Part shown: piece after piece, positions 1-5,139 of the stretch
Layout: each line of letters opens with the position of its first letter
How positions within the stretch are numbered: position 1 is the stretch's first letter
Assembly (NCBI GenBank): GCA_036272915.1
Contig: DATAXV010000129.1
Location: 1-7,485, forward strand
Direction of reading: 5' to 3'
DNA from: DATAXV01 sp036272915
GTDB lineage: Bacteria; Chloroflexota; Dormibacteria; Dormibacterales; Dormibacteraceae
DNA length: 7,485 nt
The notes under the pieces: model-generated
Database searches by the model: none
What the model was told of the DNA's origin: nothing
What the model saw: the letters and a program-made list of their open reading frames with translations, nothing else
Made by a program: the position numbers and the translations under genes

Positions 1-962
1 TCGAGGGCGCGGGCGACGCGGTCGCCTTCGCCAGCGGCATGGGCGCGATCACCAGCGCGCTCCTGGCCATGCTCAAGTCAGGCGATCACGTCGTCCTCTT
101 CAAGGACTGCTACCGCCGCACCCGCCTGCTGGTGGCGCAGACGCTGGCGCGCTTCGGCATCACCAGCACGATCGTGGCACCTGGCGACATCGACGCCCTG
201 GAGTCCGCGCTCCGCCCCGAGACCCGCCTGATCATCACCGAGTACCCGACCAATCCCTACCTCTATTGCACCGATCTGGAGCGCCTGGCCGCCGCCGCCC
301 ATGCGCACGGCAGGGTCCGGACGATGGTCGACGCGACCTTCGCCACGCCGGTGAACACCCGGCCTCTCGAGTTCGGCATCGACCTGGTGCTGCACAGCGC
401 GACCAAGTACCTCTCCGGTCACAACGACGTGCTCGGCGGCGTCGTCGCCGGGTCGACCCCGCTGGCCAGCCTGCTGCGGGAGAGCCGCGGCGTGACCGGG
501 GCGGTGCTCGACCCCCACGCCGCGTTCCTGATCGCGCGGGGCCTGAAGACGCTGGGCCTCCGCGTCGAGCGCCAGAACGCGAGCGGGCTCCGGATGGCTG
601 AGCAGCTGGAGCGGCATCCCAAGGTCGAGCGGGTCTTCTACCCCGCGCTTCCGAGCCACCCCTCGCACGAGGTCGCCGCCCGGCAGATGTCCGGCTTCGG
701 GGGCGTCGTCAGCTTCATCGTCAAGGGCGGTCGGGAGGCTGCGTCCCGCGTCGTCGACGGATGCGAGCTGGCCTGGATCGCTCCCTCGCTGGGCGGGGTC
801 GAGACCCTGATCGAGCAGCCCGCGGTGATGAGCTTCTTCGAGCTCACGACCGAGGAGCTGGACGAGGTCGGCATCGATCCCGGGCTGATCCGGCTCAGCC
901 TCGGGGTGGAGGAGCCGGAGGACCTGTCCGCCGATCTGCTCGGAGCGCTCGACCGGGCGTAG
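1..962 (+). CDS. Plant-type cystathionine gamma-synthase-like PLP enzyme (5' end missing)
   Basis: This is a PLP-dependent enzyme of the Cys/Met metabolism (trans-sulfuration) family. The reading frame is open from base 3, and the start lies before the window; the first ATG inside (39) is internal, because the preceding codons already read as family sequence (AFASGMGAI). About 319 codons remain of a family usually near 380-420. The PLP-binding lysine is in SATKYLSGHNDVLGG, with its codon at 405-407. The tyrosine motif is DCYRRTR instead of the common YGGT. Near the C-terminus are GFGGVVSF, IAPSLGGVETLIEQPA and LSLGVEEPEDL. From memory, this combination is closest to plant cystathionine gamma-synthase (DCYRKTR, HSATKYIGGHNDVLAG, QPAIMSYWDL), which joins an activated homoserine to cysteine. 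Family membership is certain. The exact reaction (gamma-synthase, gamma-lyase or O-acyl-homoserine sulfhydrylase) is not. It is cytosolic, and it converges on the aldehyde dehydrogenase gene. Confidence 0.88.
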   Translation, partial: EGAGDAVAFASGMGAITSALLAMLKSGDHVVLFKDCYRRTRLLVAQTLARFGITSTIVAPGDIDALESALRPETRLIITEYPTNPYLYCTDLERLAAAAHAHGRVRTMVDATFATPVNTRPLEFGIDLVLHSATKYLSGHNDVLGGVVAGSTPLASLLRESRGVTGAVLDPHAAFLIARGLKTLGLRVERQNASGLRMAEQLERHPKVERVFYPALPSHPSHEVAARQMSGFGGVVSFIVKGGREAASRVVDGCELAWIAPSLGGVETLIEQPAVMSFFELTTEELDEVGIDPGLIRLSLGVEEPEDLSADLLGALDRA

Positions 963-978
963 GCGTGACCATGCCCGG

Positions 979-1002
979 CCGTCACCCGTGATCGGGTGAC
1001 GG
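979..1002. terminator. Bidirectional hairpin terminator between convergent genes
   Basis: CCGTCACCCG (979-988) and CGGGTGACGG (993-1002) pair perfectly as a 10-bp stem around a TGAT loop. The hairpin starts 16 bases after the stop of the left gene and lies 45 bases beyond the stop of the minus-strand aldehyde dehydrogenase, so it can serve both transcripts. There is no U-tract on either side, which is common for actinobacterial terminators. The stem is seen directly; its function is inferred from position. Confidence 0.75.
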
Positions 1003-1047
1003 GGCGACGCGACCCCGACACTCGATCCGGGATGGCGGCGTCGAGTC

Positions 1048-2511
1048 CTACGCGAGGCCGCGGTAGTGGTGGTAGGCGGTCTTGATCTGGGTGTAGCGCA
1101 GGAGGCCCCACTTGCCGTCCTCGCCGCCGATGCCGGACTCCTTGAGCCCAGCGTGGTGGGCGTGCACGGACTCGCCCAGCGTCCGGTTGATGTAGATCTC
1201 GCCGAACTGCAGGTCGTTGACACTCCGCATGATCGTCTCGTAGTCCCTGCTGAAGAGGTAGGCGGAGAGCCCATACCGGGAGTCGTTGGCGATGCGCAGC
1301 GCGTCGTCGATCGACTCGATGCCGAGGATCGGGGTGACCGGACCGAAGGTCTCCTCGCGCATCACCCGCATGTCGGGCCGGACGTCGCGGAGCACGGTGG
1401 GAGCGAACCAGTAGCCCCGGGCGAAGGCCTCGCCCTCGGGACGGCCGCCGCCGGTGACCACGGACGCCCCCTCGTCGAGGGCCCCGGCGACCGCCGCCGA
1501 GGTCTTTCCGAACTGGGCCGCGTTGACCAGGGGGCCCATGTCGACGCCGGCGACCGCCGGGCTGCCCAGGGTGAGGGCCGACACCGCCCGCGTGTAGCGG
1601 TCGCTGAACTCGTCGAGCAGGTCCCGGTGGACGAGGACGCGCTCGGCGCAGGTGCAGACCTGGCCCGAGTTGGTGTGCCGCGCGGCCACGATGGCGGGGA
1701 TCGCGACGTCGAGGTCGGCGTCCCTCCAGACGATCGCCGGAGCCTTCCCGCCCAGCTCCAGCGAGACCCGGGTCAGGTTGGCCGCGGCGCTCGCCATGAC
1801 CCTCTTGCCGGTGTCGCGGTGACCGGTGAACGACACCGCCGCCGTCAGCGGGCTCTCGACCAGCGCCTGGCCGGTGGAGCCGGCGCCGGTGATCAGGTTC
1901 AGCACGCCGGCGGGGAGGTCGAGGTGCTCATCGATGAGCTGGACCGTGCGCAGCGTCGTCAGCGGCGTCACCTCGCTCGGCTTGGCGACCACCGTGTTGC
2001 CGGTCAGCAGGGCGGGGGCGACCTTGCGGAAGAAGACGGCGAGCGGGTAGTTCCAGGGGCAGATGGCGACGACCACCCCGAGCGGGATGCGGCGAAGGTG
2101 AATCTCCTCGCCGGGGACGTCCCCGGGCAGGATCTCGCCCTCCAGACGCCGGTCCCACTCCGCCGTGTAGCGGAGGATGGTCTGGGCGAACTCGACCTCT
2201 CCGACGGCCTGAGGCTGGGGCTTCCCCACCTCCTGAACGAGCAGGTCGGCGAGCTCGTCCTTGTGGGCCTCGAGGAGGTCGGCGATCTGGCGCAGGTGCC
2301 CGGCCCGGATCACGGTGGGGGCGGCGGCCCAGGCGGGCCACGCCTCGGCGGCCGCGGCCAGCGCGCCCGCCACGACCTCGGCCGTCGCGCTGGGCAGGCT
2401 GATCAGCGTCTCCTCGCTGGTCGGGTCGACCACGTCCTGGGGCGGTCCCGCCGCCCGGCGCCACGAACCGCCGACGTACTGCGAGGCCTCGGCGAACGCT
2501 GCTATTGACAT
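1048..2511 (-). CDS. aldA: NAD-dependent aldehyde dehydrogenase, lactaldehyde/glycolaldehyde (AldA-like) type
   Basis: This complete 487-residue protein has the normal length for a soluble NAD(P)-dependent aldehyde dehydrogenase, oxidising an aldehyde to its carboxylic acid. All key parts are present: PWNYP with the oxyanion-hole Asn154, cofactor-binding Lys177 in VAKPSE, general-base Glu252 in LELGGKAP, nucleophile Cys286 in NSGQVCTCAERV, and EETFGP with Glu387. The 34-residue Glu-Cys spacing is typical of the family. The GQVCxCAERV context, the RRLEGEI segment and the INRTLGES...HHAGLKESGIGG tail recall E. coli AldA, so lactaldehyde, glycolaldehyde or a similar small hydroxyaldehyde is the best guess. 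ALDH substrates are hard to read from sequence; betaine-aldehyde or succinate-semialdehyde type activity is possible. The ATG is supported by GGGAG seven bases upstream. The gene is transcribed divergently from the sugar operon and probably alone. Confidence 0.93.
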   Translation of the reverse strand: MSIAAFAEASQYVGGSWRRAAGPPQDVVDPTSEETLISLPSATAEVVAGALAAAAEAWPAWAAAPTVIRAGHLRQIADLLEAHKDELADLLVQEVGKPQPQAVGEVEFAQTILRYTAEWDRRLEGEILPGDVPGEEIHLRRIPLGVVVAICPWNYPLAVFFRKVAPALLTGNTVVAKPSEVTPLTTLRTVQLIDEHLDLPAGVLNLITGAGSTGQALVESPLTAAVSFTGHRDTGKRVMASAAANLTRVSLELGGKAPAIVWRDADLDVAIPAIVAARHTNSGQVCTCAERVLVHRDLLDEFSDRYTRAVSALTLGSPAVAGVDMGPLVNAAQFGKTSAAVAGALDEGASVVTGGGRPEGEAFARGYWFAPTVLRDVRPDMRVMREETFGPVTPILGIESIDDALRIANDSRYGLSAYLFSRDYETIMRSVNDLQFGEIYINRTLGESVHAHHAGLKESGIGGEDGKWGLLRYTQIKTAYHHYRGLA

Positions 2512-2515
2512 GTGG

Positions 2516-2520
2516 AGTCT
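2516..2520 (-). promoter_or_regulatory. Ribosome binding site of the aldehyde dehydrogenase
   Basis: Read on the minus strand, the sequence just before the ATG is AGGAGATGGGAGACTCCAC. The start-proximal GGGAG motif ends about seven bases before the ATG, and a second AGGAG lies about 14 bases before it. The closer one is the better-placed Shine-Dalgarno and supports the start at 2511. Confidence 0.6.
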
Positions 2521-2534
2521 CCCATCTCCTGGTC

Positions 2535-2540
2535 ATCATA
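2535..2540 (-). promoter_or_regulatory. Candidate -10 element of the aldehyde dehydrogenase, flanked by GACC repeats
   Basis: On the minus strand, TATGAT (2540 down to 2535) matches five of six bases of the housekeeping -10 TATAAT. It would start transcription near 2528, leaving a leader of about 17 bases that still contains the Shine-Dalgarno. No good -35 is visible at 16-18 bases (CCTTCC at 17). GACC occurs three times around it (plus-strand GGTC at 2531, 2542 and 2547). The outer copies of GACCA lie 11 bp apart, straddling the -10, so a repressor or activator site here is plausible. The element is seen; its use is inferred. Confidence 0.4.
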
Positions 2541-2827
2541 TGGTCCGGTCGGCGCCCGGAAGGCCGGCCGGTCGAAGGCCTCGCCGGCCCCGGCGGCGGA
2601 CCGGCGACGATCCTCGACCATCCCGCGGGACAGTCAGGCAGGGCCATCGTGACTTCGCCCATTGACACCCTGCCGAACTGTGCATAACGCTGTTCGCTTT
2701 TGACATGGTAAGGACAGTCGGATCGCGGTCAGTGTGGCTCCCAAGACAGCCCCGCGGCGGCCCGCTCACGGGCCCGGCCGGTCCGGGGGGCGCGGGCGAC
2801 GTCCTGCCCGGACGCGGCGGCGAGGCG

Positions 2828-2852
2828 GGAACGGCGATTCCCCGAGGACGTT
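2828..2852 (+). promoter_or_regulatory. Candidate ECF-sigma-type promoter (GGAAC-N16-CGTT)
   Basis: GGAAC (2828-2832, within CGGGAAC) is followed by a 16-base spacer and CGTT (2849-2852). This is the layout recognised by many actinobacterial extracytoplasmic-function sigma factors, such as the mycobacterial SigE/SigH types. It points toward the sugar operon, with a start site near 2860 and therefore a leader of about 290 bases. In GC-rich DNA such a match can arise by chance, so this stays tentative. Confidence 0.25.
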
Positions 2853-2920
2853 GCCGCCGGGGCCGGGAACGTACGGGAGCGGCGATCGGACGGTGACGGC
2901 CGTCCCAACCACTCAGCACT

Positions 2921-2949
2921 TTCACAGGATCTCTTTACACCCAGATAAC
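2921..2949 (+). promoter_or_regulatory. Candidate housekeeping promoter (TTCACA-N17-GATAAC)
   Basis: TTCACA (2921-2926) matches five of six -35 bases. After 17 bases, GATAAC (2944-2949) matches four of six -10 bases but lacks the final T. It lies in the AT-richer part of the intergenic region and reads toward the membrane-protein operon. It competes with the pair at 3022-3050, which keeps the TANNNT core and is closer to the gene. Confidence 0.25.
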
Positions 2950-3021
2950 CAAACGCATGGGCCGGAGATCACGTCGAGAGCTGAACATCTCACCGGTTCG
3001 ATGCCCTTCTCGGCTCTGCGA

Positions 3022-3050
3022 CTGGCAAGTTATGCTAGGCGGACTATTGT
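3022..3050 (+). promoter_or_regulatory. Candidate main promoter of the sugar operon (CTGGCA-N17-TATTGT)
   Basis: CTGGCA (3022-3027) matches four of six -35 bases. After exactly 17 bases, TATTGT (3045-3050) fits the actinobacterial TANNNT -10. An overlapping TATGCT (3031-3036) could act as an alternative -10. Transcription would begin near 3057, giving a leader of about 90 bases before the first operon gene. This is the best-placed promoter candidate for that gene, though it rests on motif match alone. Confidence 0.4.
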
Positions 3051-3149
3051 GAACGATGGTGGGATAGCGCGCGCCTGGCCAAGGGCCGCCCTGCAGCATT
3101 CGGACTCCCCACCGGATCCCTCTCTTGCTCGCTCTTGCGGTTTCCTTAC

Positions 3150-4178
3150 GTGAGTCGCCCGGTGAACGGTTCTCTGGAGCGACCCGTTGATCCCGTCGCG
3201 ACCGACGAGCAGCCGCGGCGGATCCGCACCGACCCGATCCGGTGGGTGGGCGTCGGCATCGGCTTCGTCATCATCGCCGTCCTCGTCTGGCGCACCGGCC
3301 CCAGCCACGTCGGCGCGACGCTCCGCGACCTGCGCCCCTGGGCGCTGATCGCCTCCCTCCTCCTGAACGTCCCGATCATCCTCTTCCGCTCGCTCCGCAC
3401 CCGGCTGCTCCTCGAGCGCCTCGGCGCCAGGGTGCCGATCCTGCGGCTCGCCGAGGCGCAGGTCATCGGCCAGACCGTGAGCGGGCTCACGCCGGCGGCG
3501 AGCGGAGACCTCATCCGCGCCTACATCTGGAACCGTCACGACCGGATCGCGGGCGGGATCGGAGCGCTGGTCGTGATCGCCGAGCGGATCTACAGCCTGA
3601 TCCTGCTCGTCCTCGCCGGCCTCATCGCCGCCGCCTGGGAGCTCGGCGGCTGGCCGCTCCGGGCCATCGCCCTCGCCTCGATCGTCCTCATCGCGCTCCC
3701 CTACGTCGGCGCCCGCCTCGGCCTGCTCGACGCCGGGGTGCGCCTGATCGGCAGGCTCCCCATCCTCCGCAGAAGGGCGCGGCTGGGCACGGCCATGGCC
3801 GAGGCGGTCGACGCGCTGGCGCGCCACCCCTTGCTGCAGCTTCAGTTCTGCATCCTAACCGCGATCGTCTTCCTCCTCTCCGGTCTGCAGATCTGGGTCC
3901 TGGTCATGAGCGTGGGCGCGATCGCGCCCCTGAGCGCCGATATCGCCGGCTACTGCCTCTCTCAGGTCGGAGGAAGTATCTCCACGCTCCCCTTTGGCCT
4001 GGGCGCAGGAGATACCGTTCTCGTCGTGCTTCTGCTCCGAGCCGGCGTCGCCGCCCAGGCGGCGACCGCCGTCGCCGTCCTGCTGCGGCTCAGCACCACG
4101 CTGCCCATGGCGCTGTGCGCGATCCTGACCTGGATGCACCTCGGCGCCACCAGGCGGCGCCAGAGGATCGAGCCGTGA
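3150..4178 (+). CDS. Flippase-like polytopic membrane protein (LPG synthase TM-region/UPF0104 type)
   Basis: This 342-residue integral membrane protein has hydrophobic segments at roughly 31-47, 63-80, 137-162, 170-187, 232-256, 260-280, 287-300 and 303-330, and a basic tail (RRRQR). The family marks are two Pro/Gly loops: LTPAASGDLIRAY (about 113-125), with the conserved Pro and the Gly-acid-Leu-x-Arg pattern, and LPFGLGAGDT (280-289), the counterpart of the usual PGGLGxxE. Proteins with this fold include the flippase half of MprF and archaeal AglD. Here only the membrane domain is present, so it is not a lysyl-PG synthase. A role in moving or handling lipid-linked sugars is inferred from its position at the head of a glycosyltransferase operon. 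The start is uncertain: GTG 3150 is chosen, but TTG 3135 and GTG 3162 are in frame, and none has a good Shine-Dalgarno. The stop overlaps the next start (GTGA). Confidence 0.82.
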   Translation: MSRPVNGSLERPVDPVATDEQPRRIRTDPIRWVGVGIGFVIIAVLVWRTGPSHVGATLRDLRPWALIASLLLNVPIILFRSLRTRLLLERLGARVPILRLAEAQVIGQTVSGLTPAASGDLIRAYIWNRHDRIAGGIGALVVIAERIYSLILLVLAGLIAAAWELGGWPLRAIALASIVLIALPYVGARLGLLDAGVRLIGRLPILRRRARLGTAMAEAVDALARHPLLQLQFCILTAIVFLLSGLQIWVLVMSVGAIAPLSADIAGYCLSQVGGSISTLPFGLGAGDTVLVVLLLRAGVAAQAATAVAVLLRLSTTLPMALCAILTWMHLGATRRRQRIEP

Positions 4179-5137
4179 ACGCGCTCCCCGACCGGATCGC
4201 CGTCACCGGGGGTGCCGGGTTCATCGGCTCCCACGTCATCGAGCGCCTGGCCGCGGCCGGGGCGAGGGTGCTCGTCATCGACGATCTGAGCCACGCCTGC
4301 GGGGCGCCGGCGCCGCCCGGGGTCGAGCTGCTGGTCGCCGACGAGGGGTCGGAGGAGGCGGCTCGGGAACTGAGCCGGTTCCGCCCCGGCGCGCTGCTCC
4401 ACCTCGCCGCCAAGGGCGGGGTCGCGGTGGCGCTGCGCGATCCGGGCTCGCACGTACGAGCCGTCGTCGGCAGCACCGTCGCCGCCTACGCGGCCGCCTG
4501 CGCCGCCGGCGCGACGGCCATCGTCAGCGCCTCGTCCGGGGGCGCCATGTACGGGGAGGCCGGCCGCCTGCCCGCCGACGAGGGGCTGCCCGCGGGGCCC
4601 CGGTCCGCCTACGGGGCCAGCAAGGCGGCCGAGGAGGCCTACCTCGGCTCGTTCACCCGATCCCAGGGGGTCCGGGGGCTGGCGCTACGCTTCGGCAACG
4701 TCTACGGCCCGCGGCAGGACGGCACCGGCGAGGCCGGGGTCGTCGCGATCACCTGCCACCGGCTGCTCCAGGGTCTGTCGCCCACCATCTACGGCGATGG
4801 CGGGCAGACCCGCGACTTCGTGTTCGTCGGCGACGTCGCCGACGCCTGCCTGGCCGCGCTGGCCGCCGAGGTCGGCGGCCCGATCAACGTCGGGACGGGA
4901 AGAGAGACCTCGATACGCGAGGTCGTGGAAGGTTTGAGCGATCTTCACGGCGAGGGCGTCCCCATCACCTACGCACCGGGACGTGCCGGAGAAGTACGCC
5001 GGAGTTGCCTGGCCACCGATCGCGCCCGGCGAGAGCTGGGATGGTCGGCCGGGGTCGGGCTTCGTGACGGCCTGCGTTCCACGCTGGCCAGCTTTGAAAT
5101 TGCCGCCACGGCGGAACAGCACGTTCTCGGAGGATAG
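4175..5137 (+). CDS. NAD-dependent nucleotide-sugar epimerase/dehydratase (extended SDR, GalE-like)
   Basis: This cytosolic 320-residue extended short-chain dehydrogenase/reductase acts on a nucleotide-activated sugar. The Rossmann NAD motif TGGAGFIG (11-18) is followed by acidic D36-D37 at the end of the second strand, which favours NAD. The catalytic set is Ser120/Ser121 in SASSGGAMYG, with Tyr146 and Lys150 in YGASK. RFGNVYGPRQ (172-181), IYGDGGQTRDFVFVGDVADA (205-224) and INVGTGRETS (237-246) are typical substrate-domain motifs. Two positions differ from common relatives: HLAAKGGV has Lys80 where Gln or Glu is frequent, and the usual Asn in the following helix (NVxGT) is replaced (VVGST, 97-101). 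UDP-glucose 4-epimerase or a similar epimerase is the default guess; the exact sugar cannot be read. The GTG start overlaps the upstream stop by four bases, so translation is probably coupled. Confidence 0.88.
   Translation: MNALPDRIAVTGGAGFIGSHVIERLAAAGARVLVIDDLSHACGAPAPPGVELLVADEGSEEAARELSRFRPGALLHLAAKGGVAVALRDPGSHVRAVVGSTVAAYAAACAAGATAIVSASSGGAMYGEAGRLPADEGLPAGPRSAYGASKAAEEAYLGSFTRSQGVRGLALRFGNVYGPRQDGTGEAGVVAITCHRLLQGLSPTIYGDGGQTRDFVFVGDVADACLAALAAEVGGPINVGTGRETSIREVVEGLSDLHGEGVPITYAPGRAGEVRRSCLATDRARRELGWSAGVGLRDGLRSTLASFEIAATAEQHVLGG
5129..5133 (+). promoter_or_regulatory. Strong Shine-Dalgarno of the UDP-sulfoquinovose synthase gene
   Basis: GGAGG lies inside the last codons of the epimerase gene, six bases before the ATG at 5140. 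It is the clearest ribosome binding site in the operon and fixes that start. Its strength may mean the sulfoquinovose synthase is made at a higher level than its neighbours. Confidence 0.75.
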
Positions 5138-5139
5138 GG

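Larger units (their letters stand above)
2512..3149. other. Long divergent intergenic region without a convincing gene
   Basis: About 640 bases separate the start codons of the aldehyde dehydrogenase (minus) and the membrane protein (plus). Open frames here lack codon bias and recognisable protein sequence. From left to right it holds the dehydrogenase leader and -10; GGCCGGCC (2562-2569) and TCCCGCGGGA (2621-2630), a perfect 10-bp palindrome; two TTGACA hexamers (2662-2667, 2700-2705) without well-spaced strong -10 partners (CATAAC at 2683-2688 is 15 bases after the first); a very GC-rich block around 2740-2880 with an ECF-like promoter pair; and a clearly less GC-rich stretch from about 2900 to 3060 with two housekeeping-like promoter pairs. 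A weak dyad lies at 2962-2996 (CCGGAGAT against ATCT-CA-CCGG). No tRNA, CRISPR array or insertion sequence was recognised. Confidence 0.65.

Noticed and set aside
78..1274. Long minus-strand open frame across the left gene and the terminator
   Set aside because: It has low-complexity composition, overlaps two well-supported genes and runs through the intergenic hairpin. No domain is recognised.
1066..2508. Long plus-strand open frame opposite the aldehyde dehydrogenase
   Set aside because: Its translation is Arg/Gly/Asp-rich with no family motif. It is the expected antisense shadow of a GC-rich gene whose minus-strand frame has all ALDH motifs.
2662..2688. TTGACA-N15-CATAAC as a plus-strand promoter
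   Set aside because: The -35 is perfect, but the 15-base spacer is short and the -10 lacks the final T. It is about 460 bases from the next gene, with better candidates closer.
2536..2925. Possible minus-strand leader gene upstream of the aldehyde dehydrogenase
   Set aside because: The translation is low complexity, there is no family resemblance, and it overlaps the likely dehydrogenase promoter.
2962..2996. Dyad CCGGAGAT / ATCT-CA-CCGG as a riboswitch or attenuator
   Set aside because: The stem is short, bulged and has a 17-base loop. No U-tract or known riboswitch core is visible, and it lies upstream of the favoured promoter.
2734..3153. Possible small plus-strand gene in the intergenic region
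   Set aside because: The reading frame is Arg/Pro/Gly-rich, then loses third-position GC bias in its second half. It crosses the best promoter candidate and overlaps the start of the membrane protein; there is no ribosome binding site or recognisable domain.
3242..4174. Upstream extension of the epimerase frame through the membrane-protein gene
   Set aside because: The translation before 4175 is Arg/Pro-rich shadow sequence. Family sequence begins with the GTG at 4175 just before the Rossmann motif.
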